A stretch of 64,000 nt of DNA from Methanocella paludicola SANAE (lineage in GTDB: Archaea > Halobacteriota > Methanocellia > Methanocellales > Methanocellaceae), in NCBI RefSeq assembly GCF_000011005.1, contig NC_013665.1:1651501-1715500 (forward strand). The letters run 5' to 3'. Position numbers and translations under genes: made by a program. Positions 35,868 to 45,187 of the stretch are shown here, one piece after another. Position 1 is the stretch's first letter. Every line of letters begins with the position of its first letter. A model generated the notes under the pieces. It did not search any database and had not been told where the DNA came from. It was given only the letters and a program-made list of their open reading frames with translations.

Positions 35868-36680
35868 ATGAAGCTCGGACTATTGGGCCCCGAAGGCACG
35901 TTCTCGGAAATGGCGGCTAAAAAGTGGTCTCCCGGAGCTCAGCTTATTTTCATGGACGACATGGAGTGTGCGACCCGTGCGGTCGATGATGGCTCTTGCG
36001 ACGAGAGCATCGTGCCCATCGAGAACTCGGTCGAGGGCCCCGTGGGCGTCGTCATGGATGCTCTACTCGAGATACGCTCGCCCATCGTGGGTGAGGAAGT
36101 CCTGCCCGTCAGGCAGTGTCTCATGTCCCGCGGCAGCTTGAAAGACATAAAGATCATCATATCGCACCCCCAGGGCCTGGGCCAGTGCAGGCATTATATC
36201 CATGAGCACTTCCCGAAGGCGGAAGTACGGACGACGGGGAGCACGTCGCATGCGGCACGCCTGGCGCAGGAGTTTCCGGAAATGGCGGCCATCGGGTGCT
36301 CGGAATCCGCCCAAAAGTACGGGCTGAAAGTGCTCAGGGAAGGCATCCAGGACTACGCCGCCAATTATACCCGGTTCATCGTTCTCGGCAGGCATAAGCC
36401 GTCTCCCACGGGCCATGATAAGACGTCGCTGGCCGTTTACCTCGACCGCGATAGGCCCGGGGCGCTATATGACTTCTTAGGGGAGTTCGCCCGACGCTCG
36501 ATCAACATGACCCGCATCGAGTCCCGACCCTCTAAAAAACTATTAGGCGACTACTGGTTCTTCATCGACGTGGAGGGCCATGAGAAAGACCTGGAATTAC
36601 GGGAAGCTATATCTGCCCTAAAGGATAAGTGTACGACACTAAAGGTGCTGGGGTCGTATCCGCGGGCAGATAGGGCATGA
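35868..36680 (+). CDS. pheA: Prephenate dehydratase
   Basis: 270 residues. KLGLLGPEGTFSEMAAKKW opens the catalytic domain, with VPIENSVEGPVG and the TRF motif (NYTRFIVLG) present. An ACT domain from about 185 contains the Phe-binding ESRP motif. It converts prephenate to phenylpyruvate. The ATG at 35868 is chosen rather than a TTG three codons upstream. The stop overlaps the next gene by 4 bp. Confidence 0.93.
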   Translation: MKLGLLGPEGTFSEMAAKKWSPGAQLIFMDDMECATRAVDDGSCDESIVPIENSVEGPVGVVMDALLEIRSPIVGEEVLPVRQCLMSRGSLKDIKIIISHPQGLGQCRHYIHEHFPKAEVRTTGSTSHAARLAQEFPEMAAIGCSESAQKYGLKVLREGIQDYAANYTRFIVLGRHKPSPTGHDKTSLAVYLDRDRPGALYDFLGEFARRSINMTRIESRPSKKLLGDYWFFIDVEGHEKDLELREAISALKDKCTTLKVLGSYPRADRA

Positions 36681-37963
36681 TCGGCGAAATTATCGTTTTT
36701 ATCATCACGTACTTCCTCATCATGGTGAGGCCGTGGAAGTTGAACGAGGCCACCGGTGCCCTTATCGGGGCTCTGCTTATGGCGGCCTTTTTACAGCCCC
36801 ACCAAATCCTTGAGGCGCTGGGCTTTTCCACCGCTTACGCCACGCCCCTGGTCAATACGTGGAACGTCGTGCTCATTTTAATAGAGCTCATGGTCATCAG
36901 CACATTCTTAGATGACTATGGCTTCTTCGAGTACTGCGCAGTAAAGGCAATGCACCTCGCCGGAGGCGACACCCGTAAATTATTCACCTATACCTACGCC
37001 GTCACCTGCTTCATTACGGCTTTCACGTCGAACGACATCGCCATCCTCACGCTGACCCCCATCATACTCAAATTCTGCCGGCGGGCAGGGCTCAATGCTA
37101 AGCCCTTCATGTACTCGTTCTTCTTCGCGGCCAACATCGCCTCTATGTTCCTTTACATAGGCAATCTCACGAACATCCTCATTGGCGACGCGTTCAAGCT
37201 GGGATACTTCGACTTTACGGCCTACATGTTCCTGCCCACGATGGCCGCCATCATCGTCAATTATGTAATATTCTATTACATGTTCAGGGGCTCGATGGAG
37301 GCGTCCTATCCCGTTGCGGACGATACGCATGCCGGGGCGCTCATCAAAAATAAAGCCATGGTCGCTGTCGGGCTTGTCGTGCTCGCCTTCGTGCTCATCG
37401 GGTGCGGCTTTGCCAACTGGCTTCTGCTGCCCCTTTCCATCGTGACCACCGTCGGCGCCATAGCCATCTATATCGCCGAGCGCAAGCCCGTCCTGCGAAC
37501 TAAAAGAATATCCTGGAGAGTCGTAGTCTTCGTCATCTCCCTGTTCATCGTGGTAAAAGGCCTCGAGGTCAGCGGCGTCAATGCGATAATCGGCAGCTTC
37601 ATCCTGTCCATCGTCGGCCAGAACCCCGTATACGCCACGTTCTTCATATCCATGGCCTCGGCCTTCATGTGCAATGTGGTCAACAACATCCCAATGACCG
37701 CCATGATGGTGCCCATCACGTCGAGCATCGCGATGACTCCGGAGATGGCCCTGGCTATGGCGTATTCGCTGGTCATAGGAAGCAACCTGGGGGCAAACAT
37801 CACCATAACCGGTGCGCTGGCGGGCATCCTCTGGATCGAGTGCGCCAGGATCGAAAAATGGAGCACCGGCATCTCGGAGTTCATTAAAATAGGGCTGACA
37901 GTGACGCCCATCGTCATACTGGCATCGGCGGCAGTACTGGCCTTAGAGATCCTGCTCTTCTAA
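36677..37963 (+). CDS. ArsB/NhaD-type ion permease
   Basis: 428 residues with about eleven membrane segments. The charged segment FITAFTSNDIAILTLTPI and the second half MCNVVNNIPMTAMMVPI are the paired re-entrant Asn-rich motifs of the ion transporter superfamily (ArsB, NhaD, SLC13). The transported ion is not evident. It overlaps pheA by 4 bp (ATGA), which is unusual company for an aromatic enzyme. Confidence 0.85.
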   Translation: MIGEIIVFIITYFLIMVRPWKLNEATGALIGALLMAAFLQPHQILEALGFSTAYATPLVNTWNVVLILIELMVISTFLDDYGFFEYCAVKAMHLAGGDTRKLFTYTYAVTCFITAFTSNDIAILTLTPIILKFCRRAGLNAKPFMYSFFFAANIASMFLYIGNLTNILIGDAFKLGYFDFTAYMFLPTMAAIIVNYVIFYYMFRGSMEASYPVADDTHAGALIKNKAMVAVGLVVLAFVLIGCGFANWLLLPLSIVTTVGAIAIYIAERKPVLRTKRISWRVVVFVISLFIVVKGLEVSGVNAIIGSFILSIVGQNPVYATFFISMASAFMCNVVNNIPMTAMMVPITSSIAMTPEMALAMAYSLVIGSNLGANITITGALAGILWIECARIEKWSTGISEFIKIGLTVTPIVILASAAVLALEILLF

Positions 37964-38013
37964 ATACCGAAAACCTATTATAGCCGCCTGCTTCTATCAA
38001 GCTAGGGCTATTT

Positions 38014-38304
38014 ATGGTCGTCCTCGAGCTAACCGTATTCGGCATCATCGGCAGCATCCTCTTATCGTTCTCGTTTCTGCCCCAGTGCTACAGGCTTTTA
38101 AGCACAAAAAGTGCAAAGGACATTTCCATATACTACATGATGGTCCTCGTAGCGGGCTCATTTTGCCTGACCGTCTACGGGTACGGCATCAGGGACCCCA
38201 TCGTGTTCATCCTGAACCTATACGCGACGCTGGCGAATTGTGAGCTGATGATGTTAAAAGTTTATTATGACAGGAGAAATATGCCCTCTATGCAGGCTAA
38301 TTAA
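38014..38304 (+). CDS. SemiSWEET/PQ-loop membrane protein
   Basis: 96 residues with three membrane helices. The PQ motif appears in SFLPQCYRLLSTKSAKDIS, the typical SemiSWEET signature, so a dimer would form the pore. Bacterial members carry sugars. It lies 50 bp after the ArsB-type permease gene. Confidence 0.85.
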   Translation: MVVLELTVFGIIGSILLSFSFLPQCYRLLSTKSAKDISIYYMMVLVAGSFCLTVYGYGIRDPIVFILNLYATLANCELMMLKVYYDRRNMPSMQAN

Positions 38305-38326
38305 CATTGAGTACGGTATGACTGGC

Positions 38327-39943
38327 TTATGATGGTGTTTTTTTACATTTACTAATTTCCTTTTCCGCGTTGACGATGGCTTCCTCGGCTCTCTTCCGGG
38401 CATCGATATCCCTGACGATGCCCATCAACGAAGTCGTTCCACCGTTTTTTCCCTTGACCGGCACGAGCCACGTTGCTGTCCACAGGCTCCTGGATGGGAA
38501 CTCGGTAAACTCTTCAAAATAAACCGGCTCGCCCGTCGCCCAAACGTGCCTTTCGCTCGACTCATGCCGCTCGGCTGTTTCAGGGGGGTATAATCCCCTG
38601 GCCCGTTTACCGATGAACTCGTGCGGGTCTTCGCCGATGATATCCCTCGCATAATCATTCAAGTAAACGAGCCGCTCGCTCTCGTCGATGATATAGACCA
38701 TATCGTGGGCCGCTTCCGCCAGTGTCCTGTAGAGCTTTTCGCTTTCCGCCAGCGCGTCCTCGGCCATTTTATGGTTCAGGAAAGATCGCAATATCTGTGC
38801 TAATGAATTGATCAGATCCCGCTCCTCGGTCAGAAACGGCCCTTCCGCTTCAGGCGGCCGGTCCTCCAGGTATACTACCTCAATGAGGCCGTCCCGGGCA
38901 TCGTATGTATGGAAAGACGCGACCTGGCTCCATTCTGTCTTTACAAAATCGGCTGTCTTATACTCATGGCCTTCGAACATGATGCGGGCGGCGGTGACAT
39001 CGGGATATTGCCAGGCATCGGGCAGCGTTTCCACGATCTCCTGCAGCAGTTCCCGGACCGGCTTTTCCTGCTGGACGATCTCCATGGCCCGGTACATGGC
39101 GGTCAATTCTTTGATACGCTCTCCCATGTCGTGCAACAGCTTTTTTCTCTCCTGCTCCGCACGCTTACGGTCGCTAATGTCCTCCATCACGAAAATAAAA
39201 TATTTAGGCTCCCCCGAAGGCTCCCGGACCAGCGAGACTGTCTGATTTACCCAAACAGGCGTTCCATCCTGCCTGATGTCCCGCTTTTCAATGGAATAAG
39301 TATGGATCCTGCCCTGCAACAGCTTATCCTTATATTCGGCCTCCGTTTCTACATCGTACCTGCAGGTGATATCCTGGAACTGTTTACCGATGACCTGCTT
39401 ACAGTCATAGCCGATGATATCGCAAAATTTACGATTGGCCCGAATGAACCGCCCGTCGAGCCCGACATGCGTAATGCCCACTGCCGCATGCTCAAAGGTC
39501 GTCCGGAACCTTTCTTCGCTCTCCAGTAAGGCATCTTCCACTAGCTTCTTATCCATGTAGATCTTTAGCATTTCCGCCAGGGAATTGATCAGGTTCCTTT
39601 CCTCTGCCAGGAACGGGCCTTCGGATTCCGGGGGCTTTTCTTCGAGGTAATAGACATCGATGACGCCGTTCTTACCATCGGTCGTAATGAAACTCGCGCT
39701 TTGCTTCCACCGGGTCTCCCGGAAATTATTTGTTTTAAATTCCATGCCGTTGAGCACGATACGGGCTGCAGCCGCTTCGGGATACTGCCAGGCCGGCGGA
39801 ATGATCGATACGACCTCCTGCAGCAGCTCAGGCAGCGTATTCCGCTTCTGAAATACCTTCGCCGTCGTATGGAGGGCAGTCAGCTCTTTTATACGCTCTC
39901 CAAGCTGATGTAAGATCGGATCTTTCACTTCGGACTGCGGCAT
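38327..39943 (-). CDS. GAF-like/PAS tandem sensor without output domain
   Basis: 538 residues in two similar halves. Each has a GAF-like unit starting GERIKELTA (about 16-140 and 275-405) followed by a PAS domain (about 145-265 and 408-525). The halves share PELLQEVV/RELLQEIV and GPFLAEERNLINSLAE/GPFLTEERDLINSLAQ segments, so the gene arose by internal duplication. The C-terminus stops just after a PAS, with no kinase, cyclase or DNA-binding domain. Its partner may be a separate kinase. Confidence 0.85.
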   Translation of the reverse strand: MPQSEVKDPILHQLGERIKELTALHTTAKVFQKRNTLPELLQEVVSIIPPAWQYPEAAAARIVLNGMEFKTNNFRETRWKQSASFITTDGKNGVIDVYYLEEKPPESEGPFLAEERNLINSLAEMLKIYMDKKLVEDALLESEERFRTTFEHAAVGITHVGLDGRFIRANRKFCDIIGYDCKQVIGKQFQDITCRYDVETEAEYKDKLLQGRIHTYSIEKRDIRQDGTPVWVNQTVSLVREPSGEPKYFIFVMEDISDRKRAEQERKKLLHDMGERIKELTAMYRAMEIVQQEKPVRELLQEIVETLPDAWQYPDVTAARIMFEGHEYKTADFVKTEWSQVASFHTYDARDGLIEVVYLEDRPPEAEGPFLTEERDLINSLAQILRSFLNHKMAEDALAESEKLYRTLAEAAHDMVYIIDESERLVYLNDYARDIIGEDPHEFIGKRARGLYPPETAERHESSERHVWATGEPVYFEEFTEFPSRSLWTATWLVPVKGKNGGTTSLMGIVRDIDARKRAEEAIVNAEKEISKCKKTPS

Positions 39944-40076
39944 ACTCGTGGTACCTCTAAAAAGTAATTATCCAAATGGACATTAATATAATTATCATCC
40001 GTTACATGAAAAAATACGTCGGGATATAAGCTCTTAAAATACTAAAAAAATGCTAAATAGAAAAATAAAATAAGGG

Positions 40077-40100
40077 CAGGCGCCCGTTTACGGGTACCTG
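40077..40100. terminator. Hairpin after glutamate synthase gene
   Basis: CAGGCGCCCG and CGGGTACCTG can pair around a TTTA loop (40077-40100), close to the 3' end of the minus-strand glutamate synthase gene. The A-run on its left reads as a T-run on the minus strand, as expected of a terminator. Confidence 0.55.
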
Positions 40101-40108
40101 ATCCGTAT

Positions 40109-41776
40109 TTACTTGATCCTGCTCTTGACAGCGACCGACTGCTTCTTCGTCATCTTGGACTTAACGGCCGAGCCATTCGAAGAACCGTCAAGCAGAATGC
40201 GAGTCATCAGGTCGGACTCGATGTCCGAGATCAGGGGGATGCCCGTCACGCGAGTTGCACGCTCGGAGATCGATGCGATGTCGCTCCTGGCGATACAGTC
40301 AAGCTTGAACTTGCGCGAGCCGGCCATGAGCTGCTGTAAGCCCACGCCGATGCGGTCGTGCCAGTAGGTGTACAGGCCGATTGCGCCCAGCGGTAGCTTC
40401 TTGACATCCTTGCCGAACTTCTCCTCGAGCTCGTTGTAGGCGATCATGAACTTCGCGGGGTCCGAGGTGTAGACTTTCGCAAAGCCCGACGGCAGGTCGT
40501 TCTTCTTGGAAAGCTCGTTGAAGTACGTGGCCTTCATGACCGCCGTGATCGGAGCACGGGCCATCGCTATGGCCTTGACCGTGGGGCCGCTGCCCAGGTC
40601 GGACATCGCCATGGACTTGAAGATCTGCGTCTCGTTGACGAATCCGCCCGCAAAGGCGATATCCGGGACGTACATGCCGTTCTCCTTCATGATCTTGACG
40701 CAGTTCATGACCTGCGCCTGCAGGTATACGGTCGGGGTGGAACAGTCGTTCATCATCGGGACCGGGCTCATGCCCGTGCCGCCGCCTGCACCGTCGATTG
40801 TGAGCAGGTCGATGTGGGCCGCCGATGCGCACTTGAGGGTGAAAGCCGTTGTTGCGGGCCTGTACGCGCCGGTCTTAAGGAAGACCTTCTTCGCGCCCTG
40901 GTCGCGGAGCCACTCGATATCCTCGACGAAGCCCTTGAACTCGGGGAAGCCGACACGGCTGTGCCTCTCGAAGGTCTTGAACGCGCCGTCCTTGAACGCC
41001 TTCTGGACCGCGGGGTCCTCGGGGTCGGGGATGACGATATAGCCTCTCTTCTTGAGCTCCTGCGCCTTCTTGAGGTCGTAGATCCTGACCTCGCCGCCGA
41101 TCGCCTTGGCGCCCTGGCCCCATTTCCTCTCGATGATGTCTACTTCGAGCTTTGATAATGCATAAACGTCAGTGCCGAGCCTCTGGTCCTCGACGTTGGT
41201 CTGGACGACGATGTTGCCGTTCTTGCCGTCCCAGAAGTCCCTGAATCTCTTAACGCGGAAGTCCATGTCCGGGGACTTGGTGACCTTGCCCTTCGTGATG
41301 ACGGCATCCATGTCCATGCCGCAGACGTTCTCGCCGATGACCTGCATCGAGCCCGAGATCGCCGCGCCGACCGCCAGGCCGTCCCAGTAGTTCTTCGCGA
41401 CGGCGGTGGAGCCCAGTCCGGCAGTGAATACCGGCACGCTGAGGTGCACGCCGCCGGCCACCGTAGAGATGTCGACGTTCGGGAACGTCGCAACGTCGGA
41501 GTTGGGCTCGATCCCCTTCGCGCCCAGGGCCTCGGTCAGGATCTGGAAGTCCGACCAGTCCAGGCCGTAGTCCTTGTTCGACGATGCGGTCGAGTGGCCG
41601 AAGGATTCCGTGTCAGGGTACAATACTTCGCGTCCCCTGAGGGCCGACTTGCCGACTTCACATAATATCTTACAGTCTTTTATACAAATAGGGCACATAC
41701 CGCTAGTCGGATTGACATCCTTCTTGCGGACGGCCGTATCCGTGGTCGATCGAGAATTAGCGTATAGGTCGCTCAT
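40109..41776 (-). CDS. gltB: Archaeal-type glutamate synthase (FMN-binding large-subunit domain)
   Basis: 555 residues. After an N-terminal Cys cluster (CPICIKDCKILC, about 28-39) comes the FMN-binding TIM barrel of glutamate synthase, with GENVCGMD, KTGAYRPATTAF, DLLTIDGAGGGTG and FAGGFVNETQI. It makes glutamate from glutamine and 2-oxoglutarate; archaea encode its other domains in separate genes, none of which is nearby. The Cys cluster could bind an iron-sulfur centre. Confidence 0.87.
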   Translation of the reverse strand: MSDLYANSRSTTDTAVRKKDVNPTSGMCPICIKDCKILCEVGKSALRGREVLYPDTESFGHSTASSNKDYGLDWSDFQILTEALGAKGIEPNSDVATFPNVDISTVAGGVHLSVPVFTAGLGSTAVAKNYWDGLAVGAAISGSMQVIGENVCGMDMDAVITKGKVTKSPDMDFRVKRFRDFWDGKNGNIVVQTNVEDQRLGTDVYALSKLEVDIIERKWGQGAKAIGGEVRIYDLKKAQELKKRGYIVIPDPEDPAVQKAFKDGAFKTFERHSRVGFPEFKGFVEDIEWLRDQGAKKVFLKTGAYRPATTAFTLKCASAAHIDLLTIDGAGGGTGMSPVPMMNDCSTPTVYLQAQVMNCVKIMKENGMYVPDIAFAGGFVNETQIFKSMAMSDLGSGPTVKAIAMARAPITAVMKATYFNELSKKNDLPSGFAKVYTSDPAKFMIAYNELEEKFGKDVKKLPLGAIGLYTYWHDRIGVGLQQLMAGSRKFKLDCIARSDIASISERATRVTGIPLISDIESDLMTRILLDGSSNGSAVKSKMTKKQSVAVKSRIK

Positions 41777-41963
41777 AACAGTTTCACCGCCAATAGGCTA
41801 CACACTTCTTATTCATAAACGTTTCCGTGAAAGTATTTATACTGCGAAAACAATTATTTTTCCGGCACTTGTAACTAAATTATATTTAAAAATATCGCAA
41901 AAAAATACATATTTTTGCCTTTTAACAACAAACTATAAAAGTAAGAACTAATAATTTATTCAT

Positions 41964-42302
41964 ATGAGCCGGATACCGTCATTTCCCCTATCCTTTTTCA
42001 TATCATCGATCATGACCTCGACGGACTATGGCACACAGGCCGTACATCTTATTTATGGCCAGGTCGTCGACGAAAAAGGGGATTACGTGAACGGTGCCGA
42101 CGTGCTCATCGAATCCTCTATGGACCGGCGACATACGGTATCCTCGGGGGACGGAAGCTTCTTTTCAGACATCTATATCGGCGGCGCATTCGACGAGATA
42201 TATATAAAAGCGCTATATGGCATGAAGTCAGGTGCAGAAAAGATCTGCGCCCATGGGGGCCACATCTCCATCGACATCAGTATAAGGGACACAATGATGT
42301 AA
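41964..42302 (+). CDS. Small protein with carboxypeptidase-regulatory-like domain
   Basis: 112 residues. From residue 28 (VHLIYGQVVDEKGDYVNGADV) it has a beta-sandwich pattern of the CarboxypepD regulatory-like type. The first 18 residues are hydrophobic and could be a short signal sequence, though an internal ATG at 42012 is also possible. A TATA-like ACTATAAAAG lies about 25 bp before the ATG at 41964, fitting leaderless transcription from that start. Confidence 0.65.
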   Translation: MSRIPSFPLSFFISSIMTSTDYGTQAVHLIYGQVVDEKGDYVNGADVLIESSMDRRHTVSSGDGSFFSDIYIGGAFDEIYIKALYGMKSGAEKICAHGGHISIDISIRDTMM

Positions 42303-42311
42303 AAAAGCCGA

Positions 42312-42893
42312 TCAAACTGGATTAACGTCAATTTTATATATCTTTATGAAGAGCGATCTATCCGATACGATATAATCGGCATAAGCGCCATAACTCCTGA
42401 AAAAGCCTTCATTCAAGACTTTGAGCAATCTTGAATGGTTGAACCCGAAATCATGGGTCATTTTAAGAGTATAATGGTCACCATCATCGGAATACTGCAC
42501 CGTATCCACCAGGTTTGAAACCTTAAAGAGCACCACCAATGCATCGAGGATCTCTACTAAGGAACATTCCCTGAGCGGCTTCTGATAATATACCTCGACG
42601 ATGAACTCAAGCGGCTTTTTTTCGGCTACATGATCTCTGTACCTGTCAATATTGAGCGTCTCGAGCAATATTTTAAAGCTTTCTCTCTGAATAGCGCATA
42701 CCGATTTGATGTTCTTTATCTGCAGCCAGAGCTCATCTTCTTCGGATAGACCGGTTATCTGCTTCGAGTCATTATCCAGATTTTCGAGTGCGGCTTCGAT
42801 GACCTTTTGTTGTGTCTCATATTTCGACATGTGCTTCTTAAGCAACCCATAATGTCTTATTGAGATAGTCGTGGATAACCGATACTTTTTCAA
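42312..42893 (-). CDS. Uncharacterised protein with possible ribbon-helix-helix N-terminus
   Basis: 193 residues, no signal peptide. Residues 6-40 (LSTTISIRHYGLLKKHMSKY, then a VIEAALENL helix) resemble a ribbon-helix-helix DNA-binding unit. The rest (about 60-193) is an alpha/beta domain I cannot name. It starts with TTG at 42893, supported by GGGGG six bases upstream. A 7-bp inverted repeat at 42946-42968 lies between it and the divergent HEAT-repeat gene. Confidence 0.6.
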   Translation of the reverse strand: MKKYRLSTTISIRHYGLLKKHMSKYETQQKVIEAALENLDNDSKQITGLSEEDELWLQIKNIKSVCAIQRESFKILLETLNIDRYRDHVAEKKPLEFIVEVYYQKPLRECSLVEILDALVVLFKVSNLVDTVQYSDDGDHYTLKMTHDFGFNHSRLLKVLNEGFFRSYGAYADYIVSDRSLFIKIYKIDVNPV

Positions 42894-42945
42894 TGACTGC
42901 CCCCATAACCTAATATATTTTCTATTCTATAAATATTACCGTGCC

Positions 42946-43046
42946 GTGTGTACGCATGGCATACACACATGATATGTATTGCATGTTGTCAACCTATATC
43001 GTTTTATAATTAGATTATTATTTGAAACGGAGTGCCAGGCACTCCG
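42946..43046. promoter_or_regulatory. Palindrome, TATA box and leader hairpin before HEAT-repeat gene
   Basis: GTGTGTA (42946-42952) and TACACAC (42962-42968) form an inverted repeat with a 9-nt spacer. A TATA-like TTTATAAT lies at about 43003-43010. Then CGGAGTGCC and GGCACTCCG (43028-43046) form a perfect 9-bp hairpin near the predicted transcript start, about 80 bp before the ATG at 43125. Confidence 0.55.
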
Positions 43047-43124
43047 GTCGAAGGCAACACAAAAACAGCTCAACAGCCCCCGGATGCCGAGCTACCGTCA
43101 GAGTCTGCGGGAACGGTGATGTAA

Positions 43125-43508
43125 ATGGATATCGACTACTGGCTTGATGAGCTTACTACGGAGAATAAAGAATTACGGCTGGCAGCCATCGAGATGCTGG
43201 GCCTCTCCGGCGAAACCGGCGTTACCGGTCATCTTGTGGAGCAGCTTAAGGAAAGGGATGAGGAGATACGCGCAGAGGCTGTTGAAGCGATGGGCGCTCT
43301 GAACGATACAATGGCAATAACGTACCTCATGGACGCTATTTCGGACAATAGTTCTCTCGTGAGGACGAGCGCCGCAATTGCCCTCGGGAAGCTGAAAGAC
43401 TCGCGATCCGTGTACGTGCTTGAGAGAGCGCTCAACGACAAGGACATTGACGTCCGATGGAGGGCGGCAGAGGCGCTCAATGCGATGGGCTGTAATCCCT
43501 TGAAGTGA
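43125..43508 (+). CDS. HEAT-repeat protein
   Basis: 127 residues made almost wholly of four HEAT-like helical pairs: ELRLAAIEMLGLSGETG, EIRAEAVEAMGALNDT, LVRTSAAIALGKLKDSRS and DVRWRAAEALNAMG. The fold is a protein-protein interaction scaffold. No catalytic residues are apparent. The gene has a structured leader and may answer to the divergent gene at 42312. Confidence 0.85.
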   Translation: MDIDYWLDELTTENKELRLAAIEMLGLSGETGVTGHLVEQLKERDEEIRAEAVEAMGALNDTMAITYLMDAISDNSSLVRTSAAIALGKLKDSRSVYVLERALNDKDIDVRWRAAEALNAMGCNPLK

Positions 43509-43649
43509 TCTCACTATCATACGTGTACTGAGGCCTGACCAGAGTTTACCGCCTCTATACCAGGGATCAGGTCGAAGTATATGGCATGGGCGGCGGGCGA
43601 GGCACAGACCGATGAGCTCGCCATAAAAACGCGCTCCAAACCGCAACTT

Positions 43650-43731
43650 TTATATTATGAGAATACCTGCAATTAAGCCGGAATTTTTGAATTCCGGGCC
43701 GGAAGACCCGTAGCCTTCTTATATAAGAAGG
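43650..43731 (+). promoter_or_regulatory. Promoter and structured leader of S6e
   Basis: A TATA-like TTTTATATTATG lies at about 43648-43659. Downstream come GGAATT-TTTG-AATTCC, a GGGCC-GGAAGA-CCC segment, and a perfect 18-nt palindrome CCTTCTTATATAAGAAGG at 43714-43731. If transcription starts after the first TATA, all three can fold in the leader. GGAG at about 43787 precedes the ATG at 43799. Confidence 0.5.
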
Positions 43732-43798
43732 ACTATAGACGGGAGACGTAAAACTTATAATACTTCATCGGTATTCTAAAGACGCAGGAGAAAAGTGA

Positions 43799-44239
43799 AT
43801 GGCAGATTTCAAGCTAGTAGTTTCAGACTCAAAGACAGGAAAAGCGTATAACATCGACATCGCCGGGCCTAAGACCGCGAAGTTCGTCGGCAAGGCTATC
43901 GGCACCGAGGTCGACGGCGAAGCCGCAGGCCTTACTGGATATACTCTCGTCATCACGGGCGGCTCGGACAAGGACGGGGTCCCCATGAGGGGAGACCTGC
44001 CTGGCCAGGGGCGGAGAAAGGTGCTCGTCTCGGGCGGCATCGGATACCACCCGAAGGAAGAGGGCATGAGGAGGCGCAAGACGCTCCGCGGCAACGAGAT
44101 CGCCGGCGAGCTCGTCCAGGTAAACGCCATGGTCAAGGAATACGGCCCCAAGCCCATCGAGGAGATCGTCCCGAAGAGCGAGGGCGCGGGCAAGAAGAAG
44201 AAAGAAGAGAAGAAGGCCGCGAACGCGGCAAAGAAGTAA
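43799..44239 (+). CDS. rps6e: 30S ribosomal protein S6e
   Basis: 146 residues. The start ADFKLVVSDSKTGKAYNIDI and the central RGDLPGQGRRKVLVSGGIGY are archaeal/eukaryotic S6e signatures. The C-terminal tail is Lys/Ala-rich. It stands alone with its own leader and a possible second TATA inside a palindrome. Confidence 0.94.
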   Translation: MADFKLVVSDSKTGKAYNIDIAGPKTAKFVGKAIGTEVDGEAAGLTGYTLVITGGSDKDGVPMRGDLPGQGRRKVLVSGGIGYHPKEEGMRRRKTLRGNEIAGELVQVNAMVKEYGPKPIEEIVPKSEGAGKKKKEEKKAANAAKK

Positions 44240-44246
44240 TTTATTT

Positions 44247-44561
44247 TTAATGTTGTTGCATGTCCGTCTGGGACTTTCTCCAGGCGGACTCTAACTCCTC
44301 GATCTCATCGAAGTGTGATGGCAGCATAACGATGCCGTCGAGTTCCCGGAGGATCTTCATCGTGATCCACTCCAGGTGCCTGCTCACGATACGCTCCCTC
44401 ATCTCGACGTCCATGCTGTCGTCTATATGCATGTCAATGATGCGTTTTCTCAGGTTACGGCGGACTATGCGCGAGACTTCGTTGATGCTTTCGGCTTTCT
44501 TGAACTCATCGGAATCTACGACGATGCGGATCAATTCCGTGTCGCTTGCAGTCATTACCAT
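44247..44561 (-). CDS. Uncharacterised small helical protein
   Basis: 104 residues, Arg/Glu-rich, predicted mostly helical (EVSRIVRRNLRKRIIDMHI, RERIVSRHLEWITMKI). No signal peptide or known motif. Convergent with S6e with a gap of only 7 bp, and the last gene before the secreted-protein array. I do not recognise a family. Confidence 0.6.
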   Translation of the reverse strand: MVMTASDTELIRIVVDSDEFKKAESINEVSRIVRRNLRKRIIDMHIDDSMDVEMRERIVSRHLEWITMKILRELDGIVMLPSHFDEIEELESAWRKSQTDMQQH

Positions 44562-44763
44562 CCACCTCCCATTTTATCGACATTCAGCCCACTGGATTAT
44601 CTATATATAATGATTTATCATCAATAAATCGTAATAAACTCTCCGGTCCACTGCTAATCACGTTCGTGACAATGCCGGCAGTATGTAAGTTCATCCACCT
44701 CAAACGCCGCTTATGTATTTATTTTCGCATGTCCGACATGAGTATGTGTGAGGAGGGTATTTG

Positions 44764-45078
44764 TTGAGGAGTATTCACGCTATTTTGATCATGGCCGCCT
44801 GCCTGGCCGCCATGATGCCTGCTTCGGCCGGCCTGGCCGGGCTTCAGTTCGGCTTCCCGGTACTGGTCCAGTCAGGGCAGTCCGTATCATATAGTAACGA
44901 TATTGCCACGATGACGGACCTGGAGTCGATCAATATCGACTTTCCCATGTTCGACGGCCTGATGTCCGGCACGCCATCGGCCGGGGTAATGGATACCGGC
45001 CTGGCGATGGGCCCCATGATAACGGACATGAGCGCCATGGGCAGCCTTTTTGACTTCTCACGGTTCAAGCTTCATTAA
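44764..45078 (+). CDS. Array protein 1: secreted SFGFP-type protein, short
   Basis: 104 residues. A signal peptide ends at about PASAG, then LAGLQFGFPVLVQSG opens the module that defines the array, followed by DLESINIDFPMFDG. The C-terminal tail is missing and the protein ends DFSRFKLH, so it is shorter than its relatives. The start is read as TTG at 44764, because the GGAGGG at 44752-44757 then sits six bases away as in the paralogues; a TTG one codon earlier is less likely. Confidence 0.75.
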   Translation: MRSIHAILIMAACLAAMMPASAGLAGLQFGFPVLVQSGQSVSYSNDIATMTDLESINIDFPMFDGLMSGTPSAGVMDTGLAMGPMITDMSAMGSLFDFSRFKLH

Positions 45079-45187
45079 TACTATTCTTTTCTTTTTATAT
45101 GCTCCATCTATCAGGGGCTAAGCCATATTAACAAACACTATCTGCATAAATACCAAATAAATCGTACAATATTCGTTTTTTTATATA

